Origin: Ustulina deusta
Taxonomy: Eukaryota > Ascomycota > Sordariomycetes > Xylariales > Xylariaceae
Direction: 5' to 3'
Length of the DNA: 64,000 nt
Assembly (NCBI GenBank): GCA_023159155.1
Contig: JAJNNX010000037.1
Coordinates: forward strand, 468,202-532,201
Within the stretch, counting starts at the first letter, position 1, and the number at the start of each line of letters is the position of its first letter. Both the position numbers and the translations under genes were made by a program. Below, in pieces: positions 36,211 to 46,560 of the stretch. Below the pieces are notes generated by a model. That model did no database searches. It was not told the origin of the DNA and saw only the letters and a list, made by a program, of their open reading frames with translations.

Positions 36211-38784
36211 CTATAGCATACCTCTATCATAAACCAAGAACTCGTGGAGGCCAGCACCTGCTGGTACCATAGGCAGGACAGGCACCTTCTTATCGGTAAC
36301 AACCTCGAGAAGAGCTGGACCGTCTGTGTTGATGAGCCACTCAAGGCTAGCCCGAACGTCCTCTGGCTTGGAGACCTTCCTCGCCTGCACACCCATTGCG
36401 TCGGCTAACTTGACAAAGTCCGGATTCCGCTGGTGGGTGTGTGCATAGCGATCCTCATAGAACAGGTTCTGCCATTGGGTAACCATGCCTTGCTCCTCGT
36501 TATTCAGAATAATAACCTTAATGCCAATGTTAAATTGAGCAGCGGTGGAGAGCTCTGTTAGGGTCATGTTAAAGGACGCATCGCCGTCAACGTCGATCAC
36601 GAGGGCGTCTGGTCTCGCTACTGCAATTCCAATCGCACTTGGCAGCCCAAAGCCCATCGTGCCTACATCCCAGGGTCAGAATTAGGGTCGTTACAAACTT
36701 CAATGACCAAGAAACATGACAAGATTTGGGTTTGGGGTTAGGGAAGGCCAGAGAGAAACGGCCAAGGTGCTGCAAAAATATCACGTACCTAGTCCACCGC
36801 TCGTGACAAACGATCGAGGCTCTCTCCATGAGTAGTGCTGTGCTACCCACATTTGCTACTTCAGGTCAGTTGGTGTTCGTAATAGTGTTGGCTGCTCATG
36901 AGGAACTCACATGCTGGCCCACTCCAGTCGAGATGATTGTTTTCTTATCAATTTTAGAGGTGAGATCGCTCAGCTCCTCAATTAGGGACTGGGGTTTAAT
37001 GAGACCGTTGCCTCCAGGAGAGTCAGCGCGCTCATAGTTGGATAGAGGCCACTTGGCCTTCCATTCGGATATCTTGTTAAACCATTCGCTTCGTTGCTCC
37101 ATGCTTACAGATGTGAGCATAGGTATAAGCATCTTGAGGTTAGTGGCAACATCGCCCTCAATAGCCTCAGTTGCTTGAATGACCTTATTGATATTCTTAG
37201 GCAATATCTCAAAATGAATAATGCCGCCTCGCTTCTCAACTGCTGCAGCTTTAGCATTAGGAGCAAATTTTGAAGTATTCAGGACAACACGGTCATCAAA
37301 GCGAGCACCAAGAGCAATAATAAGATCGGCCTCCTGTATAGACATATTGGCATATGCCATGCCATGCATACCCAACATGTGTAATGACTTCTCGTCACGC
37401 TCATCAAATGCACCAAGGCCCTGGAGAGTTGTTGTAACAGGAATGGAACACTTATCAGCTAGCTCGCGAAGAAGCTCAGTTCCACCTTTAGACTGGATGA
37501 TGCCTTGGCCAGCGTAAATGATAGGCTGCTTAGCTACTTTGATAAGCTCAGCAGCATGACCAAGGGAGGTATTAAGTTGCTTCTCCATTAGTCGTTTGGC
37601 AGCCTGAGAAGCGATGCTTGGAAAAGAGGGTAGGCAAGTTTGTGTTGGTATAGCCTTTCGAAGAATCCCAGCTGTAATATCCTTAGGAAGGTCAATGAGA
37701 ACAGGGCCAGGACGACCACTGGTAGCAATCTCGAAAGCCTCGTTAATTCGACGCGGGAGCTCAGCAATGCTTGTAACCATGCAATTCCACTTGCACGCAC
37801 TCCTGCTAATGCCTATAGTATCGCACTCTTGAAACGCGTCCAGTCCGATCGCACTTGTTACGACCTGTCCAGTGAAGACCACTATGGGAGTGCCATCTGA
37901 GAGAGCATCTTGCATGGGTGTGATGACATTGGTCGCTCCCGGACCCGATGTAACGAGTACAACGCCAGGTTTTCCAGAGGCACGTGCGTACCCTTTGATA
38001 TATTAATATAAACCTTGTTCAACCAAGCCAGTCTTACCTTGTGCCATGTGGCCGGCGCCTTGTTCGTGTCGAGGCAAGATAAAATCGAAGTGTTCCGAGT
38101 TGTAGATGGCGTCAAAGACGGGAAGGATGGCGCCTCCGGGGTAGCCGACTAGGACTAGTTAGCACGTGGGTTCTCATTTGGCCCTGCCGACGAAGACAAG
38201 TTCGGTTGGAGAAGGGAGACAAACAAATATGCTTCACACCGTGTCTGAGCATCATCTCATGAAAGATCTCGCCGCCGGTCTTTCCGATGAACCTGAAAGC
38301 ACATGAGCAAGGGCTCATCGTGGTTTGAGAGAGAATTCTTACGAGTCATCCATCTCGGGTTTCGATCGGTTGACAAGAGGCTGAACATGACGACGAGATT
38401 CGGGTTCTAAGTTGAAGGCGGGGCTGGGCACAGGGCGAGTTTGACTGTAAAGCAGGTCAGCAACATGATTGAGATGAGATTAACAATGAAACATCGATTG
38501 ACTTGGTGGAGCGAGCGTTGGGGCACTCCTCGGCGTCTTTCGAGTCAGGAACACGGATAGTTGTTGGGCGGTGAAGCGTGACACCACGAACGACGTTATG
38601 AGGGTGCAAAGAACCAAGAAAAACAGCCAGAAACTTACGGCGCGGCAGAAGTGGTAGCAGTGGCCTTTGTTCTTTGCGTCGCGGGCAGCTTTGACTGCGC
38701 AAGAGTGGCTGTGGGCGGCGTCGTCCAGGCCCTCGCCTGGCCAAGGGCGCGGATAGCCTTTCTCGTAGGGCGATCTCGGAGCAT
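36211..38784 (-). CDS. ilv2: Acetolactate synthase catalytic subunit (AHAS), mitochondrial, seven exons
   Basis: Makes 2-acetolactate and 2-aceto-2-hydroxybutyrate from pyruvate, the first common step of Val/Leu/Ile synthesis; needs TPP, FAD and Mg2+ and acts in mitochondria. Exons: 38639-38784, 38343-38444, 38225-38292, 38038-38148, 36911-37992, 36789-36855, 36211-36662. Phases all agree and give 675 aa, the usual fungal length. Residues 1-60 are Arg/Thr/Ala-rich, like a transit peptide. The catalytic Glu134 lies in RHEQGAGHM. Other motifs are [24 protein letters not shown], the TPP-binding DVDGDASFN...ILNN (549-580) and MVTQW (Trp589). The ATG at 38784 fits the family start. Oddities: Val187 replaces the conserved Pro (yeast Pro192), and MAQGYARASG replaces the usual MAEGYARASG. 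One intron is only 45 nt with an AAAG acceptor and another uses a GTTTGT donor. No stops or RIP damage; it may be a second, divergent copy. Confidence 0.95.
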
Positions 38785-38988
38785 CGCGGAGGAGTAGATG
38801 GATTCGGAGGGGAGGAAAGTCGGGGTGGGATGGGAAAGGAAAGATCTCAATTGCGTGAGTGAGCACAAGCGCTCAGTGAAGAGAAAGAGAATCCGAAGAT
38901 GCCAGTCTTTGCTTGGGGATCGAGGATGATGAAAAAGAAAAGAAGTTGTTGGAGGAAGAGGGAGGCGAGGGAGGTGGGCGAGGCTAGC
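38785..38988 (-). promoter_or_regulatory. ilv2 upstream region (short, TIR element behind it)
   Basis: Only about 204 bp separate the ilv2 start codon from a 621-bp TIR element. It is pyrimidine-rich on the coding strand, which is common in fungal promoters. No clear TGACTC (Gcn4/CpcA) or Leu3 site was recognised here. Promoter function is inferred from position only. Confidence 0.4.
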
Positions 38989-39609
38989 CGAGGCGGTCCA
39001 AGAATTAACTGTCACACCAAAACATACATTCCGCCGGTGTTGCAAGAGCACGGTGTTTTTCGGAAAAGCATCGATTTCACACCCAACCCCTGTAAAACAC
39101 GTTTAAAACCAAAAAACACACCTTTTATCTTACTAACCATTGTATTTTATTCTATTTTTTTTGGCTTTAGCAGCGTTTTTTTGGTTTATTAAGCCCTTTG
39201 GCTTTTTTTCTAGTATTTAAAGCTTATTGTTGTGCTATACAGTCAATTATTCGTATTTTGAAAGTGTGTTTTAATAGCACCCACACAAAATCAAGACCTT
39301 AAAATACCACTTCTGCCAAGGCTAGAGCCGGCAGAATTCCTGATTACATAAGGCAGGTGGTCATACTTAGAGTGGGGTTTTGTGAGATGGTCTATGATCT
39401 CGGAATTTCGGTGCAATTTGTTAGCAATGCCAAGGCGCTAGAGCCCCGGAAGAATATCCGGACCGAAAAAAACGTGCCGTTCGGAAAAGCACTGTTTAAA
39501 ACATGTATAAAACCGGTGTGATTCGTTTGGGTTTGAAACAATTCGCAACACTACATTCCGCACCAAATAACCACTTTTGGTGGTGACAGTTAATTCTTGG
39601 ACCGCCTCG
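38989..39609. mobile_element. 621-bp non-autonomous TIR element
   Basis: Near-perfect terminal inverted repeats: CGAGGCGGTCCAAGAATTAA on the left continues as CTGTCACACCAAAA. The right end, read inward, is the same with one extra C. A CTAGC target duplication flanks it (38984-38988, 39610-39614). The interior is AT- and T-rich with no transposase; sub-terminal CGGAAAAGCA words occur near both ends (39060, 39482). A 5-bp duplication with long TIRs does not fit the common fungal superfamilies, so the class is left open. It lies immediately upstream of ilv2. Confidence 0.85.
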
Positions 39610-39614
39610 CTAGC

Positions 39615-40492
39615 CAAGGAAGGTTTGGCTCTGGATCGGAGCGAAGCCAGACAAAAACCTGGGGCAAAACTCAATAAAAAAATAAAAAAATATGGCGCCA
39701 CACAGTCACTGTACGGGAGTCAAGACATTCACAGCCATGCTCCGATGTCGTCCGGCAAAAAATGCGGGGGCTCTGTTCGTGCCAGGTACCTGGTACTAGG
39801 ACCACACCAATCCAGCCAACGCTCTCACGACCATCCGGTACCTTCCAACATTGAACAATTTTTCCAACCGTAAAACAACGTTCCACTATCATCGTACAAC
39901 TGTCAATCAACTGTTGAAAATCAATTTCAACTGCTTGAAATCATCAACGCTAGCTTTTTTAAACGTCAAACCCGTACCTAACTGTCTAGAAAATATCAAC
40001 GCTCGTAAGATGGTTGAGTGTACTTATAGGTTCCTTAGGTAGACTATACGGTAGCCAATCGCGCGTACGTTTCGACGCCACCAGAAGAGCGCATGGTGGC
40101 GCCTTTTGATTAGTAATCAAGGCGCCGGCCGCTGTAGTGTCCACAAGCTCAGCATGGTTGCGTGCGGGGCGACATCGGAGTAAATGATCCATGACGAGCT
40201 GCAGCCACCTCCAACTCTTCTCCCTCACCCCATCCCGCCTCCGGTACACGGAGCTAGCCAAGTTCTGTGAATCGGTCTGGGGCTGGAACAGACAGATCTA
40301 CATACATCAGCGGGGAAGAAGAGCAAGGCGGCGTCCACCACGCATGCAGTATTGCGTCAAGAACAATCTGGAAACTTTCCTCTTCTTATTTTCTGGTAGT
40401 CGCGCGGCACACACGAATGTACTTTGTCTTCTCAAAGTGGTTGTTTTGTCAGGCACTACAGGTTACCGTGTCTTGCTGAGTTGGTGAAATGA
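39615..40492. other. Intergenic region, no clear gene
   Basis: GC-normal DNA with overlapping short ORFs on both strands, none recognised. At about 40028-40056, AGGTTCCTTAGGTAGAC followed by TATACGG-TA resembles the right terminus of the TA-flanked MITE at 34985. A palindrome, TTGATTAGTAATCAA, lies at about 40107-40121. Confidence 0.45.
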
Positions 40493-40681
40493 TTATCCAA
40501 ATACATAGCATAGTAACACAAACCTGCCCCGATCCCAGCCCAGCAACCTCGCAAACACCTGGCTCGTCTCACAGTCCTTGTCCAGAAAGCTGTTGAACTT
40601 CGCTTCAGCTCGAGTCTCGCTGAGCATGTACTCAGCTGGCGAATAAATATCCGCCGAAAACATGACATGGTAACAAATCAC
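40493..40681 (-). CDS. Possible small hypothetical ORF or gene remnant (62 codons)
   Basis: An ATG-started ORF overlapping the stop of the Myb-rich gene by a few bases. Its composition looks protein-like (charged, Leu/Ala-containing; SETRAEAKF, LLGWDRGR) rather than low-complexity. A GTTTGT donor with a CTCAG acceptor downstream is possible, but the following sequence soon meets stops. It may be a decayed separate gene or just 3' UTR of the neighbour. No family recognised. Confidence 0.25.
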   Translation of the reverse strand: MICYHVMFSADIYSPAEYMLSETRAEAKFNSFLDKDCETSQVFARLLGWDRGRFVLLCYVFG

Positions 40682-43600
40682 ACAGCATTCTCGCGTTCCT
40701 CTGTCTCCTCGTCCAAAGAGCCGCTGGTCTCGGCTTTGGCTTCGGCTGCAGCTTGTCGTAGATATACCCGTCTAGCACGAAGCGCATTTGCGGTTCGCCC
40801 CATACCAAACTTATCCACAAACGCCATGTGGACTGATTGCCAGTCCTTATCTTCTACTTCCTCCTTCGTAGCTGTCAGCAACCAAGCGTCTTCCGATGGG
40901 GACCACCTGCTGCATCGCTCCATGCTTTCCGACGCGTCTGATAGAGGGTACAGCCTATGCTGGATGGCACTTGCAGTCCTCGGATGTCCGAATGCTTCTT
41001 CCCACGTCAGGGCGAGCTTCTTGGCGAGCTTCCATCTTTTGCTCAGGTCAGGATAGGAGCGCAGGTAATTGTCTTCTTCCAGTGTCCATCTATGAAGCTT
41101 TCCACGGGGATTTTTAGACAGACGAACAAGTCTAGTTTTTAGACTCGTCAGAGTACTGGTAGGGCCAAACTCTTTCTTCCAAGCCTGATACCTGCTCTCG
41201 TCGTTGTATCCATCCCGGAGGGTCTCGAGAAATTCGTCTTCCTTAGAAGTCCAACGTTTCTGTGAACCTTGGAAAGACGAAGAGGAGTGATTTTCGCATT
41301 CGGGGTTAGGCCCGTGACCGAGATTGAGGCCGAGGTATTCAATTCTCTGGATAATGTCCTTATCGGTTCGCTTTGTCTCGGTCGCCGACTTGAAGGCCTC
41401 AGTCATCGGCCGCGTTTTATCAAGGCCCTCGCATGCAGTCATCAGCGCTGCGTCCTCCTCGTCAGTCCAAGGAACAGCTGTCTCTGCTGCAATAAGCATG
41501 AGGCGAGCAACCACCGCATCCGGAGTTCTTTTGGAACCAGTCTGCTCCACCCACGATTTCACAGCGGTTGGTATGTGCTCCCCGGAACTCACAATAGTCC
41601 GGAGGTGACTGAGCTCTGAAGGACTCCATTCCGGGTGCCCAGACTCGAAATCGGGCCCCATCAGAATCTTTCTCTGTCTCGATATCGCATTAGTGGACCG
41701 ATCGTTGTGGAATTCCTTGTTCACTTCGGCTGCAATCTCACTGGCCGATTTCCCAAGCTGCGCACCCGATATGATCATCGCTTGTTCTGCCTCGGTATAT
41801 GGCGCGGCCTTTTTAACAAGCCTCAATTCTTCGATCCTTTCTTGAACTTGATCGACTTTGACTTGACTGGTGCTGGGTCCTTGGTTCAGTTCGGCCGCGA
41901 TTTGCCCATGCGTTTTCCGCAACTCCAAACCCAGTTTAATGGTTTCGTCTTCCTTGGGGGTCCAGGCCCGCTGCTCGAGTCTACGCATCAATTGACCAAC
42001 CCTCTTGTATATCGCACTTTGGGTTCGGTCAATGTCGGATTCCTGGTGAACTTCGGCCGCAATTTGCTGCTGCGTTTTCCCCGACTTAAAGTAAGATTTC
42101 ATCGTCTTGTCTTCCTCAGGGGTCCAGTCCCGGCGCTTGCTTACGTGCACCGGTTTACCATCCTCGTGGGTTGTCGTATCCGTGGTACGATCGGTGTCAA
42201 ATTCCTGGTTCACTTCGGTCGTCATCTGTTCCTCCATTGCGCCCAGCTCCGCATCCGACTGCATCATGTCGTCCTCGGCGTCACGGCAATGCCGTTTCTT
42301 GCGCTTGTGCTTCGGCCTGGGTAGAGGCGAGGTTTCATCGGCCGGTCGTTTTCTCGCCGACGAGGTAGAAGTCGAATGCTGTTCGAGTTCAGCATCCCCT
42401 TCCGCATCCTGGCCAGCAGTTCCGTGTGAGGGCACCGAAGCGCTGCTTTGCTGAATAGGTAGCTCGCTCTTGTCAGCAGAGCCATCAGGTTGGGCATGGT
42501 CTTTCTGAGCTTCTTGGATAGCCAGGGTCATGAAAAGGCTTTGGTCAAGGGTCATGCCGCACACCAATTCTTCCCAAAGAGGTGCGATCAGAACACCATA
42601 ACGATCGCGCAGCCCAAGAATTCCTAGGGTTGTGTTGTGCTTTCCCAGAGCAGCTTCAATGGCATCCCATGCGCCTTGCTTCTCCAAGAACTCCTGAACC
42701 CAACGCGACGATAGGTCGGGGTTGAGCTCTTTGCCGCCATCACGGCCCACGAAAGAGTATGGGTGTTTTTTTGACTTTAGGAAAGAGTCGCGCAAAGTTT
42801 CTCGCAAGAGGCACTGTCCTAGCTTCGCATCGGCCGGAAGTTCGCCGGTCCGAATGTAAGTCAGAACCCATTCGAAACGGGATTTCGCAGTCTCCCGCTG
42901 ATTGAAGCCCCAGATGTTCCAGGAGCAAATTTTCCCAGTATTTTTTATCCTTTTCCTCAGGTGTTTCTGGTCCATCACTGTCACCGAATACGGATCGATG
43001 GACATCCTGCATACGACGAGCCAAGACTGCAAGAGTAGACGTTTTGTACTGACCCATTATTAATGGTGCGTCAGCCCGAACATTGATGCGCATCAAAGTC
43101 TTGCGTGTCGCGGAGGCAGAGCGGGCAGCCGCTGCTGAAAGCCCTGGTCGAGAGGCCATCAGTCCCCCGAGTCGATCTGCGTCAGACTGGAATAGAGATT
43201 CGTCCCATTCTTCTTCCCTTCCACACTCCGCGTCTTCCATCGCTTCATCGTCTGACAAAACAAAGCTGGATGGCTGTGGGGCCACGGGCTCCATGAATTT
43301 GGAATCTTCTCTTGCTGGGCCGCCATTCATGGTTGCGTCATATTTCCATGCAGGAAGAGTGTCGCTCACAAGGTATTGAGAACTTCTATACCAGATCCCT
43401 AGAATGGGGCGGCAAGTCGGCAAAGCACGGTGGGGAGGCACACCGTCTGCCAAAAGCCGTGCTCGCGACGCGTTCCAAATTCGAAGCATCTCTGACCAAT
43501 CACCATGCCCTTGCAAATCGCTTTTCCATATATGGTACCGCACGACTTTATTAATGCGACTGCTAACATATACGCTGTCGCGGGACGTCAACTTGACGAG

Positions 43601-45443
43601 ATCGGGTGGGGTTTCTATTGGAGAGTCAGTTCACTGGACACTGAGCAAATGAAATTCCCGGACAAGACTTGCCTGAGATTCTTTCCCAGACGCTTCTTTC
43701 AAGCAGATATGGGAGAAAGTCCAAAATTCCAAAACGGAATTCTTGGTCAATGTTTTGGTCGAAGCCCCGTTCGGCAAGGAAGTTGACAAGATGGTAAGAC
43801 GTCATAGGCTGGTCTTCCATTTTTGGAATATGGTAGTATAGATCATGGCTACCCTGCGGAGACTCGACCAGTTTTTCTCGTTCAAGAAAGCTCTTCAGTT
43901 CGTGGATTCGGCCGAAGCGACGCTGCCAACAGCGAGTCCTCTTTGTCATCATCCCCGAATCGCACCGGGCGGACAACGTCCGATGAAGTCTCTTGATGGT
44001 CCGTTCATCTTTTTGAATCCCTTGCTCGCTCAACCGAGAGATTAAAAAGGCCCAATCAATGTCACGTCCTGCGGGATAAACTCGATCCGCATTGTCATTG
44101 ACAGTCTTGATGAATGTAAGACACTCGGCGAGTGTCAAATTAGCGGTCAGCGATATTCCGAAACGCCGATGATTCTGCTTGATAGGGAGTGCTTGATTCA
44201 GACCATAGAAAGGCGAGCACGGCATCTCTTTGGGCCTGAAATCAGATACGAAGTTCGCTCCCCATGCTTGGGCAGTTTGGACAGATTGGGAATTCAGCGT
44301 TTCAAGATAGATCATGTCGATTGCCTCCATCAATGTCAAAAGAAAGGGTAGGTGCAATGATGCCTCCTGCGTGTAGTCTCTGGGGAAAGGGAGCGTAGAT
44401 AATACGCAGTGGGAAACTTCCTCAGTGTCCTCGTGCGAAAGTTTCGTGTACATCCAACTACGGCGTTCCTTGACCTGAGAATGTTGAAGTCGCTTATGCC
44501 GATCGATTTCGTTGAGGTGTCCCCTGGCTCTCAGTTGAATCCCCCAACGAGTGGGGTCGAAACCTGATAACGAGCAGGCTTGGCCAACATAGGCCATTTC
44601 GCCATGAGCAGACTCGGCCTTGCAAGGGGCGTGAAGAGCGTAGACACCAATCAGGTTAGGTATCTGGCCAATCTCGTCCGCTAGCGACTTGCTCTCAAGT
44701 CTACCGAACAGGTCTTTCCAGTCCCTTTGGCCCAAAGCGGCTCGGTTTCGAAAGGGCCGCACATGTGAATGGAGCAGAACCATCAAAATGGCATCTCGTG
44801 CAGCACCCGTGTTATTGCTTTGCAGCCATCGAAAAAAAGCAGGATCAAATGGCGACGATTTGAGCGTTTCCCACGTATAGCTGGCCGCTGCGTTGAGAAT
44901 ATTGTTGAAGATGGCCGTGTACCAATAATCATGGCGCCGAATGTTTTGTTGGACACGCTCAGGGTCTACAGAGATGAAGTTACTAATTAGTAAGGTCTTG
45001 TGTAGGCAGGCCCAGGAGGGGAGGGGGGGATGCAGAGGATACTTACACGACTGTATATCGGCCACTGGGCCCATAAATAGACATAAGTCGTCAATCATAT
45101 TCTTGGCATACGCGGGTGTGAAGGTGATGAGAGAGATGAACTTGTCAAGCGCAACGCTGGCCTCTGCTCTGAGTTCGTTTGCATAGTCGTCCGCGGCCTC
45201 TAACTCTGACTCCTAGTCTGAGGCAGGCTCCGCGTCATCACTGTCGTCAATAGTGTGCATAATCCAATCCTTTACACCCCTCATCGGATCCAACGCCTCA
45301 GAAAGTTGAGGTCGGCGCCGTTTCTTGGACTGCTGATTCCGAGTAGTCTGGCTCCGGGTTACCGGGCGGGGCTGGGTAATGTTGAAATGCACCCACAGCT
45401 TACCAAATTCGGCGCCGTAGTATTTCTCCTGCGAGGGCGCCAT
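40678..45443 (-). pseudogene. GIY-YIG nuclease fused to eight Myb/SANT-like repeats; probably damaged
   Basis: Likely a nuclear DNA-binding nuclease. The chosen ATG at 45443 is followed by a basic patch SKKRRRPQ. The central exon (44965-43673) carries a GIY-YIG core: GVYAL at about 44648, AYVGQA at about 44594, then GIQLRARGH, with later candidate metal Glu and Asn. The C-terminal part (about 42930-40678) has a bipartite NLS-like KHKRKKRH. Eight repeats follow, each starting W/Y-[ST]-x-x-E and ending in a basic helix, from about 42126 to 40780. Introns: 44966-45046 (GTAAGT, ACTAAT branch) and a GC-AG intron 43615-43672. Two problems: an in-frame TAG at 45213-45215, which a 63-nt GTAAAG..CTAG intron (45213-45275) could remove, and a frame change near the GGGG at 42908-42911 with no good intron. 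The overall length of about 1,400 codons is unusual for GIY-YIG proteins. Family not recognised. Confidence 0.7.
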
Positions 45444-45599
45444 GCTGGAAGAATTCGTTGATGACTGTAGCGGAGATTTCGATGAAAGAAAAGAAAGGTA
45501 GGCCAAGTTTTAATTGAATACTGTGAAGTGAGAACTCACCGACTTGACCCGGCTGCTGCCCCACTTTTGCGTCTACGCGTGAATATTATTGAACGGCAG

Positions 45600-46018
45600 A
45601 GCTAGTCCGTAGTTTGGGCTAGTACACAATGGGCTAGCATATCAGCGGAGATAACGAACAGGATCGCTTGCTGCTTGGGATAGAGGTACCAGTTAGGCTG
45701 GACGACCGCTTTTGACCAATCCCACTGCTACGTCCTCGTCGAGATGCTCTGGATACCATGATCGGCACAAGGCAGCCACAAGTCGGGCTAGCCTGCTAAT
45801 GTACTAGCCTGGGCTTAGGCCGGCCTACGCTTGTACCAGCCCGAGTTCTGGGCTGGTATATAAAATACTGGCCTCAAATATGTACCAGAATATGATGAAG
45901 TAGAGGCTGGTTCAAAATTCAGGCTGGTACATTGATGTGCTAGCTCGAAGTTTGGACTTGGTACAACCATATGCTAGCCCGACTTTCGGGCCAGCCCAAT
46001 TGCAGGCTGATACACTCT
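45600..46018. repeat. Array of imperfect hairpin units (GCTAGCCC / GGGCTGGTAC)
   Basis: At least five units in which GCTAGYCCG or a relative is followed after a few bases by its complement, GGGCTRGTAC. Examples are TAGTCCGTAGTTTGGGCTAG at about 45602, ACCAGCCCGAGTTCTGGGCT at about 45837, AGCTCGAAGTTTGGACTTGG at about 45942 and AGCCCGACTTTCGGGCCAGC at about 45976. It lies between the nuclease-Myb gene and the recombinase. It could be a protein-binding array or a decayed minisatellite. Confidence 0.7.
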
Positions 46019-46560
46019 TCGCCGGCTGACAGGAGGGATTCACTCCCCGATGCACAGTGTGCAAAGGTGCTCACACCGCATTCTAGGAGCGAGTGCGCCT
46101 CCAAGTTCTGCTTCCCTGTTTTCCTGCTTTCCTGTTTCTCTGTATTATGCGGTCGCTCGCCCCCAGCTTCTGCCTTTTTAAATTCTGAAAGCGCTCCCCT
46201 ACAGCTTTTGGTTTTCTAGATCGCAGCTTCTGCTTTCTCTATTCCTGAGGTCTCAGGTCGCCTTTCAGAAGCAAAGAGGTGGAGAAGGCTTTCCAGGACT
46301 TGCACTACACGGAGACGCTGTTTCTACGAGGGAAGCTTTTTCTTTTCTGTACATTCTCGAAGCGAGGAGCTGCGAAGCACATAAATATGTAAATCAATCT
46401 TTTTCACTTCATAGGATATCCCACGATTGTCAATGCGAGGGCGTGTCATTATTAAAACCGAGAAAAAAGTAGCGATAGTAGCCAACTAAGAAATTTGCCC
46501 ATTTTAGAAGTCTCAGCATTTAATTTTAGATATGTTATTTAACCTTAGATAAAGCAATAT
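46019..46560. other. Intergenic region downstream of the recombinase gene
   Basis: About 540 bp. The first half is pyrimidine-rich with repeated GCTTCTGC / TTTCTGA words; the second half is AT-richer and probably includes the 3' UTR of the DUF3435 gene. A plus-strand ORF at 45971-46219 has no recognisable similarity and is not called. Confidence 0.45.

Noticed and set aside
38635..39051. 138-codon ORF beginning upstream of ilv2
   Set aside because: Only its last 48 codons are ilv2 exon 1. The earlier part lies in the TIR element and promoter, and the family start and transit peptide begin at 38784.
41635..42324. 229-codon plus-strand ORF
   Set aside because: It is the antisense shadow of the Myb/SANT repeats; its own repetitiveness comes from those repeats.
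45971..46219. 82-codon plus-strand ORF
   Set aside because: No similarity, compositionally odd, and it overlaps the hairpin array.
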